From Streptomyces coelicoflavus (GTDB lineage: Bacteria; Actinomycetota; Actinomycetes; Streptomycetales; Streptomycetaceae), in contig NZ_BEWB01000010.1 in the NCBI RefSeq assembly GCF_003112555.1, forward strand, positions 367,039 to 431,038: a stretch of DNA of 64,000 nucleotides, given 5' to 3'. Below the pieces are notes generated by a model. It was not told the DNA's origin. It saw only the letters and a program-made list of their open reading frames with translations, and made no database searches. A program made the translations under genes and the position numbers. Positions within the stretch are counted from its first letter, which is position 1. Every line of letters begins with the position of its first letter. Shown here one piece after another: positions 17,023 to 26,341 of this stretch.

Positions 17023-17159
17023 CCGCACACACCGCAGCCGCCGCCCGCGTCCGCACCGGCGGCCCCAAGGACGACGGGCCGAAGATCCTCGAACACGTCA
17101 TGGGCTGGACCCTCGTCGTGGTCGTCGCGATGCTCGTGGTCCAGCTGGGCCTCCTGTGA
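17019..17159 (+). CDS. 46-residue single-pass membrane protein
   Basis: Too short for many gene finders. The protein has a charged N-terminal half (TGGPKDDGPKILEH) and one clear transmembrane helix, GWTLVVVVAMLVVQLGLL, running to the C-terminus. GAGAAG precedes the ATG at a short spacing. Small single-helix proteins of this kind are conserved in Streptomyces but have no assigned role. Follows the exported peptidase gene by 111 bp and precedes the TetR gene; which unit it belongs to is not clear. Confidence 0.6.
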   Translation: MTAHTAAAARVRTGGPKDDGPKILEHVMGWTLVVVVAMLVVQLGLL

Positions 17160-17241
17160 CGTGACCCGCGTGTGACCTGCCCCACGACCCGACCTGCCAT
17201 ACTGCGGATGTCCCGCCGCCCGTAGGAGACCAGGGTCGAAA

Positions 17242-17904
17242 TTGAATATCAGTCAACAACCTGCCGACGCCCGTCCCCGGGCGCGCGGCACCGAGCGCTC
17301 GGCGGCACGCCGTGCCGAACTCATCGCCATCGGGCGGAGGTTGTTCGCCGACACGTCCTACGACGCGCTCTCGATGGACGACATCGCCCGCCAGGCGCAT
17401 GTGGCCAAGGGGCTGATCTACTACTACTTCCAGTCCAAGCGGGGCTACTACCTGGCGATCGTCCAGGACTCCGTCACCGACCTGGTCACGACCGCGGCGC
17501 GCGGCACCGAACTGCCGCAGGTGGACCGCGTCCACCGCACCATCGACGGCTATCTGCGCTACGCCGAGCACAACCAGGCCGCCTACCGCACGATCGTCAG
17601 CGGCGGCGTCGGCTTCGACGCCGAGGTGCACGCCATCCGGGACGGGGTGCGCGAGGCGATCGTCGTCACCATCGCCGAAGGGGCGTACGGCCGCTCGGAC
17701 ATCGGGCCGCTCGCCCGCATGGGCCTGCTCGCCTGGGTGTGCAGCGTCGAGGGCGCCACCCTGGACTGGATCGGCCGGCCCGAGCTGCCCCGCGAGACCA
17801 TGCGTGAACTGCTGGTGAGGTCGCTCGGCGGCACGCTGCGCGCCATCGAGGAACTGGACCCGGCCTGCCCGGCCCCGGCCCCGGCCCGCCGCGACGGCGT
17901 CTGA
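17242..17904 (+). CDS. TetR-family transcriptional regulator
   Basis: A 220-residue regulator starting at TTG 17242 (MNISQQPADARP...), with GGAG 11 bases upstream; no better ATG/GTG exists before the DNA-binding domain. The TetR helix-turn-helix is residues about 22-68: LIAIGRRLFADTSYDALSMD, then DIARQAHVAKGLIYYYFQSK, where GLIYYYFQSK is the usual recognition-helix end. The C-terminal ligand domain resembles TetR_C_33-type proteins and gives no ligand. It converges on chiD with a strong terminator between, and the gene it controls is not obvious. Confidence 0.92.
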   Translation: MNISQQPADARPRARGTERSAARRAELIAIGRRLFADTSYDALSMDDIARQAHVAKGLIYYYFQSKRGYYLAIVQDSVTDLVTTAARGTELPQVDRVHRTIDGYLRYAEHNQAAYRTIVSGGVGFDAEVHAIRDGVREAIVVTIAEGAYGRSDIGPLARMGLLAWVCSVEGATLDWIGRPELPRETMRELLVRSLGGTLRAIEELDPACPAPAPARRDGV

Positions 17905-17967
17905 CGGGGACGTCCGACGGGGACGTCCGACGGGGACGTCCGACGGAGGCGCTCGACGGAGACGCGC
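17903..17967. repeat. Tandem repeat of a 13-bp unit
   Basis: Three perfect copies of GACGGGGACGTCC followed by two degenerate ones (GACGGAGGCGCTC, GACGGAGACGCGC), beginning at the stop codon of the TetR gene and running up to the terminator. The period is not a multiple of three, in keeping with non-coding sequence. Confidence 0.85.
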
Positions 17968-17970
17968 GAC

Positions 17971-18006
17971 GGAGGGGCGGAGACCCGAGCCGGTCTCCGC
18001 CCCTCC
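17971..18006. terminator. Bidirectional terminator between tetR-like gene and chiD
   Basis: Perfect 15-bp inverted repeat (17971-17985 and 17992-18006) with a 6-nt loop, 66 bp past the regulator stop and 24 bp past the chiD stop; it serves both convergent genes. Confidence 0.85.
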
Positions 18007-18029
18007 GCCCCCCGTGTGCGCCGGGTGGT

Positions 18030-19295
<1,266 letters not shown>

Positions 19296-19374
19296 CGGGT
19301 GTCTCCTCGTGGGGGGAAGAGGGAACGCGCGCCGATTGGCATGAACGCGGTAACGCGTTCGGTTCGTCACCGTA

Positions 19375-19410
19375 GGAGGACTAGACCAGTGCGGTCAATG
19401 GTTCGGACCA
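19375..19410 (-). promoter_or_regulatory. DasR-type operator (dre) plus second chitinase-promoter repeat
   Basis: The 16-mer at 19375-19390, GGAGGACTAGACCAGT, matches the dre consensus ACTGGTCTAGACCAGT at 12 of 16 positions, and TGGTTCGGACCA follows at 19399-19410. Spacing and order copy the site in front of the first chitinase (4412-4447). The rest of the 366-bp gap 19296-19661 holds the divergent promoter of the acyl-CoA dehydrogenase gene and no other gene. Confidence 0.83.
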
Positions 19411-19661
19411 TTCTTGATTTCCGGAGCCGGAATCCCGGACCTCGGGGCCCGGTCCGGGTTGTTCTCCGAATTCTTTGAGTAAGCGGTCGTTAACTGGTGA
19501 CTCCGTGCCTCCGATCGGGCATACTCACAGCGCACAGCCGCTGGTCAGCCGCTTCCGCGACCCGGGAGTGCGAGCATCGGCCAGGCCCGAACGACCGGCG
19601 GAGCCGCCTCCACCCAAGGCGTACGTCCGCCGATGTGCCCAACAGGGAGGAGAGCGTCGCC

Positions 19662-20870
19662 ATGCCCGACCGCGCCCCGCAGCCGGTGGACCGGCAACTG
19701 CCCACGGACGAGGCACGGGACCTGATCTCGCTCGTCCGCGACATCGCGCAGCGTGAGATCGTCCCGAGCGCGGCCGAGGAGGAGGACGCCGGACGCTTCC
19801 CGCGCGAGGTCTTCACCCTCCTGTCCGACTCCGGCCTCCTCGGACTGCCCTACGACGCCGAGTTCGGCGGCGGGGAGCAGCCGTACGAGGTCTATCTCCA
19901 GGTCCTGGAGGAGCTGGCCGCGGCCCGGCTCACCGTCGGCCTCGGCGTCAGCGTGCACACGCTCGCCTCCTACGCGCTCGCCACCTACGGCACCAAGGAG
20001 CAGCAGGCCGAGCACCTGCCCGCGATGCTCGGCGGCGGTCTGCTCGGCGCCTACTGCCTCTCCGAACCCGCCTCCGGCTCCGACGCGGCCTCACTGCGCA
20101 CCAAGGCCGTGCGCGACGATGGGGGCACCGCCCGCTCGAGCGAAGCCGAGAGCGGGGGAGATTGGGTGATCACCGGCACCAAGGCTTGGATCACGCACGG
20201 CGGCATCGCCGACTTCTGCACCGTCATGGCGCGCACGGGCGAGGACGGACCGCGCGGCATCACCGCTTTCCTCGTGCCCGGCGACGCCGAGGGCCTCAGT
20301 GCCGCGGTGCCGGAGAAGAAGATGGGGCTCAAGGGCTCGCCCACCGCGCAGGTCCACCTCGACGGCGTGCGGGTGCCCGACGCCCGCCGCATCGGCGACG
20401 AGGGGCAGGGCTTCGCGATCGCCCTGTCCGCGCTCGAATCCGGCCGGCTCGGCATCGCCGCCTGCGCGATCGGCGTCGCCCAGGCGGCGCTGGACGAGGC
20501 GGTGTCCTACGCGGCCGAGCGGCGGCAGTTCGGCAAGCCGATCGCCGACTTCCAGGGGCTGCGCTTCATGCTCGCCGACATGGCGACGCAGATCGAGGCC
20601 GGCCGCGCGCTGTACCTGGCGGCGGCCCGGCTGCGCGACGCCGGACTGCCGTTCGCCAAGCAGGCCGCCATGGCCAAGCTGCACTGCACCGACACGGCGA
20701 TGCGGGTCACCACCGACGCCGTGCAGGTCCTCGGGGGATACGGCTACACGGCCGACTTCCCGGCCGAGCGCTACATGCGCGAGGCCAAGGTGCTGCAGAT
20801 CGTCGAGGGCACCAACCAGATCCAGCGCATGGTCATCGCCCGTCACCTCGCGGGTCCCGAGGAGCGGTGA
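19662..20870 (+). CDS. Acyl-CoA dehydrogenase
   Basis: A 402-residue flavoenzyme that introduces the alpha-beta double bond in acyl-CoA thioesters, passing electrons to ETF. ATG 19662 is preceded by AGGGAGGA. The three-part fold is visible: helical N-domain, middle beta domain with YCLSEPASGSDAASLRT and the FAD-contacting WVITGTKAWITHGG, and helical C-domain with QIVEGTNQIQRMVIARHLAG; the E in IVEGTNQ is the usual catalytic base region in short-chain enzymes. An oddity: residues about 153-166 (GGTARSSEAESGG) come from an interspersed palindromic repeat inserted in frame between strands. The 3' end overlaps the convergent gene by 38 bp. Confidence 0.95.
   Translation: MPDRAPQPVDRQLPTDEARDLISLVRDIAQREIVPSAAEEEDAGRFPREVFTLLSDSGLLGLPYDAEFGGGEQPYEVYLQVLEELAAARLTVGLGVSVHTLASYALATYGTKEQQAEHLPAMLGGGLLGAYCLSEPASGSDAASLRTKAVRDDGGTARSSEAESGGDWVITGTKAWITHGGIADFCTVMARTGEDGPRGITAFLVPGDAEGLSAAVPEKKMGLKGSPTAQVHLDGVRVPDARRIGDEGQGFAIALSALESGRLGIAACAIGVAQAALDEAVSYAAERRQFGKPIADFQGLRFMLADMATQIEAGRALYLAAARLRDAGLPFAKQAAMAKLHCTDTAMRVTTDAVQVLGGYGYTADFPAERYMREAKVLQIVEGTNQIQRMVIARHLAGPEER
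20118..20160 (+). repeat. Interspersed palindromic repeat inserted in frame in a coding region
   Basis: The segment runs TGGGGGCACCGCCCGCTCGA through a GCGAAGCCGA centre to GAGCGGGGGAG; CCCGCTC (20131-20137) pairs with GAGCGGG (20150-20156). Layout (GGGGGCACCxCCC, loop, GGGGGAG) is that of the repeat family found at 12253-12296, and the frame is preserved through it. Confidence 0.65.
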
Positions 20871-21150
20871 GGTCGGCGGCGACGGCGAAGCCGCCGCCGA
20901 CCCGGAAGTCGCCGGTGGTGAAGAAGTCGCCCGAGGCGAAGAAGTCACCGAGCCCGCGCGGGGGCTCCGCGAGCCTCACCCACTCGGGGTCGTGGCGTCC
21001 CGGCAGGGTGCGGCCGCCGTCGGCCCAGGTCCGCATCAGCTCTCGGTAGATCGGCGGGTCCGGGATCTGCGGGGCCGGGGGAACCGGCCCCGCGGGCACC
21101 GGCACGAACACGCGGCGCCGGCTTCCGGCCGACGAGTACGTGGGGGTCAT
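20833..21150 (-). CDS. Hypothetical protein, 105 residues
   Basis: Reading frame from ATG 21150 (MTPTYSSAGSRRRVFVPVP) to a stop inside the 3' end of the acyl-CoA dehydrogenase gene, 38 bp of convergent overlap. It contains an aromatic/charged core (PDPPIYRELMRTWADGGRT, DPEWVRLAEPP) followed by Gly/Phe-rich GDFF repeats (DFFASGDFFTTGDF) and an acidic-poor tail. No domain recognised; the first part looks like a conserved short Streptomyces protein, while the repetitive tail could be a local extension. Ribosome site is weak. An in-frame upstream start at 21168 is possible. Confidence 0.5.
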   Translation of the reverse strand: MTPTYSSAGSRRRVFVPVPAGPVPPAPQIPDPPIYRELMRTWADGGRTLPGRHDPEWVRLAEPPRGLGDFFASGDFFTTGDFRVGGGFAVAADLTAPRDPRGDGR

Positions 21151-21330
21151 ACCCGGGCAACGCGGCAAACCGCGGACAGGTCACCGGCGGGCGTATTCGA
21201 GCGTGAGTTCGCGGGTGCCCACGGGCGAACACCGGTTGCCGGCCCCGGCCCGACGCCCCTCGCCGCGCCCCGTCGCCCCCCACCCGCGTCACGGCCCCGG
21301 AGCAACGTGACGCGGGCCGGTTTCGCCGCC

Positions 21331-21768
21331 TCAGGCCGCTTCGCGCCGCATCGTCGGCACCCGCATCGGGCGCGAGCCCGGGCCGCCGACGTGGGAGAAG
21401 GGCTGGGTGCGCCAGTCGAGGCCGTGGGGGAGCGTCAACAGCAGCGCGGTGTCCTGCTCGTGGGGCCGGAGCGACTCGTCCGCCGAACGCGCCTCGGTGG
21501 CACTGCGGCCGGTGCCGGCGCAGACCGTGAGCCCGAACGGGTTCCACGGCGAGGCACACAGCGCGTGCTCCGGCAGCTTCTCCTCGTCCGCCAGCAGGGC
21601 GATGGGCTGCGCGCAGTCCGGGCAGACCACCCGGTACATCTCGTAGGTGTCGTACGTGTCGAGTTCCTCGTCGTCGAAGGCGTCCGGTTCGACGCCCTCC
21701 GATACGGGCTCGACAACCGGCTGCTGCCGCTTGGACGCGGTACGACCAGGGCGCTTAAGACTCTGCAT
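21331..21768 (-). CDS. Conserved hypothetical protein, 145 residues
   Basis: ATG at 21768 (MQSLKRPGR) has GGGGAGAT just upstream; the longer frame to 21822 lacks support. An acidic stretch (DAFDDEELDTYDTYEMY) is followed by CPDC and, 25 residues later, a single Cys, so only part of a zinc ribbon is present. The middle holds PWNPFGLTVCAG. The family is common in Streptomyces without known role. Divergent from the Lrp gene, across 277 bp containing two GC-poor segments near 21840-21900 and presumably both promoters. Confidence 0.7.
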   Translation of the reverse strand: MQSLKRPGRTASKRQQPVVEPVSEGVEPDAFDDEELDTYDTYEMYRVVCPDCAQPIALLADEEKLPEHALCASPWNPFGLTVCAGTGRSATEARSADESLRPHEQDTALLLTLPHGLDWRTQPFSHVGGPGSRPMRVPTMRREAA

Positions 21769-22045
21769 GGGATCTCCCCCTCGGGCTGGGCCGTGACGGC
21801 ACTGCGGCCTCGACCACAGCAAGCACTTCCCGTCCCCCCTCCGGGGTAATCACGGGAACATTACGGAGAACGTTCAACCAGTGTGGTCTTCGTCACATGC
21901 CGCTCGCAGATGCCCCCTGCGGGGGATTTGTCCCGCCCGGCCGCGGTCCCGGCGCCCCGTCGCGCGCCCGTCACATCACGAACGGGGTATGACCTGGGCT
22001 GCTCGGCTATCCGGGGAGATCAGCGGCACTGTAGGTTCTTGCGCC

Positions 22046-22486
22046 ATGGAGGAGCTGGACCGACAGATCGTGCAGCTGCTCGTCAAGGACGGGCGGATGA
22101 GCTACACCGACCTGGGCAAGGCCACGGGCCTGTCCACCTCGGCCGTGCACCAGCGGGTGCGGCGGCTGGAGCAGCGTGGCGTCATCCGCGGTTACGCCGC
22201 GGTGGTCGACCCGGAGTCCGTCGGGCTGCCGATGACCGCCTTCATCTCGGTGAAACCGTTCGACCCCAGCGCGCCCGACGACATCGCGGACCGCCTCGCC
22301 GGTGTCCCCGAGATCGAGGCCTGCCACAGCGTCGCGGGCGACGAGAACTACATCCTCAAGGTCCGCGTGGCCACCCCGCACGAGCTGGAGGAACTGCTCG
22401 CACGGGTCCGCTCCCTCGCCGGTGTCTCCACCCGCACCACCGTGGTCCTGTCGACCCCCTACGAGTCCCGGCCGCCGCGGATCTGA
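22046..22486 (+). CDS. Lrp/AsnC-family transcriptional regulator
   Basis: A 146-residue regulator. The N-terminal winged helix (about residues 1-52) contains LDRQIVQLLVKDGRMSYTDL and GLSTSAVHQRVRRLEQRGVI, the Lrp recognition helix. The C-terminal RAM domain (about 60-140) includes CHSVAGDENYILKV and would bind an amino acid effector. ATG 22046 is only nine bases after a TAGGTT hexamer that could be the -10 box, so the transcript may be close to leaderless. It faces the same way as the amidohydrolase gene 90 bp downstream, which may be a target. Confidence 0.94.
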   Translation: MEELDRQIVQLLVKDGRMSYTDLGKATGLSTSAVHQRVRRLEQRGVIRGYAAVVDPESVGLPMTAFISVKPFDPSAPDDIADRLAGVPEIEACHSVAGDENYILKVRVATPHELEELLARVRSLAGVSTRTTVVLSTPYESRPPRI

Positions 22487-22575
22487 CCGGCGCCGCGAGG
22501 GAGCGCCGGGACCCGCCCCGCTCCCCGGCCGCCCCGGCTGCCGGGCGGGGCCCGTGAGGGGCGAGACTGGTGCCC

Positions 22576-24180
22576 ATGAGTGAGTCCACCACCCCGTCCA
22601 CGACCGTCCTGCTGCGCCGCGGCGAGGTCCACAGTCCCGCCGACCCCTTCGCCACGGCCATGGTCGTCGAGCGCGGCCAGGTCGCCTGGGTCGGCTCGGA
22701 GGGCGCCGCGGACGCCTTCGCGGACGGGGTCGACGAGGTGATCGACCTGGACGGCGCCCTCGTCACCCCCGCGTTCACCGACGCACATGTGCACACCACC
22801 GCCACGGGCCTCGCCCTCACCGGTCTCGACCTGACCGGCGCCCCCACCCGCGAGGCGGCCCTCGCCCTCGTACGGGACTTCGCCGCCGCCCGCCCGGACG
22901 ACCGGGTGCTCCTCGGCCACGGCTGGGACGCCGCCCGCTGGCCCGACGGGCAGCCCCCCACGCGCGCGGAACTGGACGCCGCGACCGGCGGCCGTCCCCT
23001 CTACCTCAGCCGGATCGACGTCCACTCGGCCGTCGTCACCACCGCCCTCCTCGACCTGGCGCCCGGTGACCTCGCACGCGGGGACGGCCCGCTCACCGGC
23101 GACGCCCACCACGCCGTACGCGCCGCCGCCCTCGGGGCCGTCACGCCGGTCCAGCGCGCCGGGGCCCAGCGCGCCGCCCTCGCGCACGCCGCCTCCCTCG
23201 GCATCGGAACCGTTCACGAATGCGCAGGCCCGGACATCTCCTCCGAGGACGACCTCACCGGGCTGCTGCGCCTGTCCGCGGGGGAACCCGGACCGAGGGT
23301 GATCGGCTACTGGGCCGAACAGGACGTCGACAAGGCGCGGGAGCTGGGAGCCGTCGGGGCGGCCGGCGACCTCTTCGTCGACGGCTCCCTCGGCTCGCAC
23401 ACCGCCTGTCTGCACCAGCCCTATGCCGACGCGGACCACACCGGCACCGCCCACCTGGACGCCGCCGCCGTCGCCGCCCACGTCGTCGCGTGCACCGAGG
23501 CCGGCCTCCAGGCGGGCTTCCACGCCATCGGCGACGCCGCCGTGAGCGCCGTCGTCGAGGGAGTGCGTGCCGCCGCCGACAAGATCGGCCTCGCCCGCGT
23601 CCGCGCCGCCCGCCACCGGATCGAGCACGCCGAGATGCTCACGCCGGAGACCGTCGCGGCCTTCGCCGAGCTGGGTCTGACCGCCTCAGTCCAGCCCGCC
23701 TTCGACGCGCTCTGGGGCGGCGAGGACGGCATGTACGCCCAGCGCCTGGGCGCCGAGCGGGCCCGCACGCTCAATCCCTACGCGGCCCTGCTGCGCGCCG
23801 GTGTGCCGCTCGCCTTCGGCTCCGACAGCCCGGTCACGCCCCTCGACCCCTGGGGCACGGTCCGGGCCGCCGCCTTCCACCACACGCCGGAGCACCGCGT
23901 CTCCGTCCGCGCGGCGTTCACGGCGCACACGCGCGGCGGCTGGCGGGCGATCGGCCGCGACGACGCGGGCGTCCTGGTGCCCGGCGTGCCCGCGGACTAC
24001 GCCGTCTGGCGTACCGGTGACCTCGTCGTCCAGGCTCCCGACGACCGGGTGGCCCGCTGGTCGACCGACCCGCGCTCGGGCACGCCCGGCCTGCCCGACC
24101 TCACCCCCGGCCGGGACCTGCCCGTCTGCCTGCGTACCGTGGTGGGCGGCCGGACCGTCTTCGTACGGCCGGGCGAGTGA
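22576..24180 (+). CDS. Amidohydrolase (YtcJ-like, amidohydrolase_3 family)
   Basis: A 534-residue metal-dependent hydrolase. The N-terminal beta domain leads into the metal-binding FTDAHVHTTATG (HxH pair); further signature residues are FHAIGDAAVSA and RHRIEHAEML (His in the middle of the TIM barrel), and SDSPVTPLDPWG provides the Asp on the last strand. Members act on cyclic or linear amides and formamides; the substrate is not deducible. ATG 22576 (MSESTT) is chosen; the ribosome site is weak. Same strand as the Lrp regulator. Confidence 0.9.
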   Translation: MSESTTPSTTVLLRRGEVHSPADPFATAMVVERGQVAWVGSEGAADAFADGVDEVIDLDGALVTPAFTDAHVHTTATGLALTGLDLTGAPTREAALALVRDFAAARPDDRVLLGHGWDAARWPDGQPPTRAELDAATGGRPLYLSRIDVHSAVVTTALLDLAPGDLARGDGPLTGDAHHAVRAAALGAVTPVQRAGAQRAALAHAASLGIGTVHECAGPDISSEDDLTGLLRLSAGEPGPRVIGYWAEQDVDKARELGAVGAAGDLFVDGSLGSHTACLHQPYADADHTGTAHLDAAAVAAHVVACTEAGLQAGFHAIGDAAVSAVVEGVRAAADKIGLARVRAARHRIEHAEMLTPETVAAFAELGLTASVQPAFDALWGGEDGMYAQRLGAERARTLNPYAALLRAGVPLAFGSDSPVTPLDPWGTVRAAAFHHTPEHRVSVRAAFTAHTRGGWRAIGRDDAGVLVPGVPADYAVWRTGDLVVQAPDDRVARWSTDPRSGTPGLPDLTPGRDLPVCLRTVVGGRTVFVRPGE

Positions 24181-24280
24181 TCTCCACGGCCGACGGGGCG
24201 ATGATCTTCGGGCGGCCACGACCTGCCTCGTCTCCGCGCTGACCTGCGCATTGATGGTAAAGGTGCAGGTCGAACGGCTG

Positions 24281-24311
24281 TTGACAGGCGACGGCCGGGG
24301 GCCGGTAGGTT
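24281..24311 (+). promoter_or_regulatory. Candidate promoter of the ppm1 transcript
   Basis: TTGACA (24281-24286) and TAGGTT (24306-24311) with 19 bp between: a close housekeeping-sigma match, though the spacer is one or two bases long. It lies about 400 bp upstream of ppm1 and within the only large gap in the area (24181-24704). Confidence 0.5.
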
Positions 24312-24704
24312 CGGCGGAGTCCACCACCGGACGCCCGACCGGGGAATCTTCCGCACAAGCGTCGCGGCGCCGCTGAGTCAGGGACGGTGTGCCGCACCGG
24401 GGCACCGTCACTGGGAGCCAGGCTCAGTGCCCGCACCGCGACGAGGGAACGTTCCGGCCGGTCGGGAGGTGTGACCCGGGTGGGGCCCGGGCGCTCAGTA
24501 GACAACGGCTCAGGTCGACCCGCAGCCGGCGGGTCCCGGGCCGGCCCGAAGGGCGCCGGGCCCCCATCCGTCGCACAACGACCCGAATCGGCCATCCTTA
24601 CCCCGCTCTCGGGGAAACGACACCACCGGACGGCCGTCCTGTCACGTCGACGCAGGCCGCGGCGATTATGGTGGTCCTCTGTGTACGGACACGAAGGGGC
24701 ATCG
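24312..24704 (+). other. Long non-coding leader/gap before ppm1
   Basis: About 390 bp with no supported gene. If the promoter at 24281 is used, this is a long 5' leader. It contains inverted repeats, for example the imperfect pair CACTGGGAGCC / GGCTCAGTG near 24410-24428 and a GC-rich hairpin near 24530-24570. I could not match it to a known riboswitch. A second promoter closer to ppm1, near the GATTATGG at about 24663, is also possible. Confidence 0.4.
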
Positions 24705-25592
24705 GTGAACGACGGCGACGGGACGCCCGCGGCTGCGGGGCGTGAGAGGCGGTTCGGCCCCCTGGGCACGGCCCTGGTGATCATCCCGACCTACAACGAG
24801 GCGGAGAACATCAAGGCGATCGTCACGCGCGTGCGCGAGGCCGTCCCCGAGGCACACGTGCTCGTGGCCGACGACAACAGCCCCGACGGCACCGGCAAGC
24901 TCGCCGACGAACTGGCGGCCGTGGACGACCATGTCCAGGTCATGCACCGCAAGGGCAAGGAAGGGCTGGGCGCGGCCTACCTCGCGGGCTTCCGCTGGGG
25001 GCTGGAGCACGGGTACGGCGTGCTCATCGAGATGGACGCCGACGGCTCCCACCAGCCCGAGGAACTGCCTCGCCTGCTGACCGCCCTCAAGGGCGCCGAC
25101 CTGGTCCTCGGCTCCCGCTGGGTGCCGGGCGGCCGGGTGGTGAACTGGCCCAAGTCCCGCGAGTACATCTCGCGCGGCGGCAGCATGTACTCGCGGATCG
25201 CGCTCGACCTGCCGCTGCGCGACATCACCGGCGGCTATCGCGCCTTCCGCCGCGAGACCCTCGAAGGGCTCGGCCTCGAAGAGGTCGCCTCGCAGGGCTA
25301 CTGCTTCCAGGTCGACCTCGCCCGTCGGGCGATCAAGGCCGGCTACCACGTCGTCGAGGTGCCGATCACGTTCGTCGAACGCGAACTCGGCGACTCCAAG
25401 ATGAGCCGCGACATCCTCGTCGAGGCGCTGTGGCGGGTCACCACGTGGGGCGTGGGGGAGCGGGTCGGCAAGGTCCTGGGCCGCGACAAGCTGCCCGACG
25501 CCGCGCCCGGTGGGCCGGAGGCTCCTGGCGACAAGTCGACAAAGCCGGCGGAGTCGACCGGGTCGGCGAAGGTCCCAGACGGCAACGCCTGA
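24705..25592 (+). CDS. ppm1: Polyprenol monophosphomannose synthase (GT2)
   Basis: A 295-residue family 2 glycosyltransferase of the DPM1 type: it transfers mannose from GDP-mannose to polyprenyl phosphate on the cytoplasmic face of the membrane, for use by protein O-mannosyltransferase. Motifs: VIIPTYNEAENI (N-terminal nucleotide-binding strand), VLVADDNSPDGTG (first Asp pair) and IEMDADGSHQPEE (DxD-like catalytic site), plus ITGGYRAFRR. There are no transmembrane helices, like the actinobacterial Ppm1 catalytic domain. In S. coelicolor this gene's product is required for phage phiC31 reception by glycosylating proteins. Start GTG 24705 after GAAGGGG; an in-frame GTG at 24681 is an alternative. 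Confidence 0.9.
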   Translation: MNDGDGTPAAAGRERRFGPLGTALVIIPTYNEAENIKAIVTRVREAVPEAHVLVADDNSPDGTGKLADELAAVDDHVQVMHRKGKEGLGAAYLAGFRWGLEHGYGVLIEMDADGSHQPEELPRLLTALKGADLVLGSRWVPGGRVVNWPKSREYISRGGSMYSRIALDLPLRDITGGYRAFRRETLEGLGLEEVASQGYCFQVDLARRAIKAGYHVVEVPITFVERELGDSKMSRDILVEALWRVTTWGVGERVGKVLGRDKLPDAAPGGPEAPGDKSTKPAESTGSAKVPDGNA

Positions 25593-25638
25593 CGGCCCCC
25601 TTACGCCGCACTGAGCCGGGGCCAGGCACACTGGAAGC

Positions 25639-26214
25639 ATGACGACTGGCGCTCAGACCCCCAGGTCCCCCGCCCGGCCCCCGCGTTCCCGGCTGCGCAC
25701 CTTCCTGCCGCTGGGCGTCGCCGCGTGGCTCGTGCTGGAGATCTGGCTGCTGGTCCTGGTCGCGGGGGCCTCCAGCGGCTTCGTGGTCTTCCTGCTCCTG
25801 GTCGCCGGCGTGGTCCTCGGCTCCGTGGTCATCAAGGCGGCCGGGCGCCGGGCCTTCCGCAATCTCACGGAGACGCTCAATCAGCAGCAGTCGGGCACAC
25901 CGCCCGAGGCCGCCCGTCCGAACAGCGAGGGCAACGGCCTGATGATGCTGGGCGGGCTGCTCCTGATCCTGCCCGGCCTGATCTCGGACGCGCTCGGCCT
26001 GCTGATGCTGCTGCCCCCAGTGCAGAAGGCCGTCAGCCGCTACGCCCAGCGGACGGTCGAGCGCAAGCTCCGCGCCGCCGGCCCCGGCACCCTGGGCGAC
26101 GCCTTCCGCCAGGCCCGGATGCACCGCCCGGACGGCAAGGTGGTCCAGGGCGAGGTCATACGGGACGACCCCGACGACACCCCGCAGGACCCCCGGCCGC
26201 CGCTGACGCGCTGA
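25639..26214 (+). CDS. fxsA: FxsA-family membrane protein
   Basis: A 191-residue protein with the FxsA cytoplasmic-membrane domain: hydrophobic helices at about residues 20-43, 45-64 and 88-112 (GLMMLGGLLLILPGLISD is the family signature, with the PGxxxD turn). FxsA in E. coli suppresses exclusion of phage T7 by the F factor; the molecular role is unknown. The C-terminal tail is charged and contains RQARMHRPDGKVVQGEVIRD. Starts 46 bp after ppm1, so the two are probably co-transcribed. Ends before a strong terminator shared with rbpA. Confidence 0.9.
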   Translation: MTTGAQTPRSPARPPRSRLRTFLPLGVAAWLVLEIWLLVLVAGASSGFVVFLLLVAGVVLGSVVIKAAGRRAFRNLTETLNQQQSGTPPEAARPNSEGNGLMMLGGLLLILPGLISDALGLLMLLPPVQKAVSRYAQRTVERKLRAAGPGTLGDAFRQARMHRPDGKVVQGEVIRDDPDDTPQDPRPPLTR

Positions 26215-26264
26215 GCCCGGGCCCCGGGGCCGGGGCCGGCGCTACGGCGAAACCGCGCACGACA

Positions 26265-26309
26265 AACCGCAGGTGCCGTACATGAGATCCATGTACGGCA
26301 CCCGCGGTT
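26265..26309. terminator. Bidirectional terminator between fxsA and rbpA
   Basis: Two 20-nt arms (26265-26284 and 26290-26309) that pair with a single mismatch around a 5-nt loop, between two converging genes. Very strong; the right arm is 32 bp past the rbpA stop. Confidence 0.9.
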
Positions 26310-26341
26310 GTTCGGTGTTGTGTGTCGCCTACGGTTTCCCG

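Noticed and set aside
24312..24450. Possible cobalamin or c-di-AMP riboswitch before ppm1
   Set aside because: Conserved core sequences of either class could not be aligned; only generic hairpins are present.
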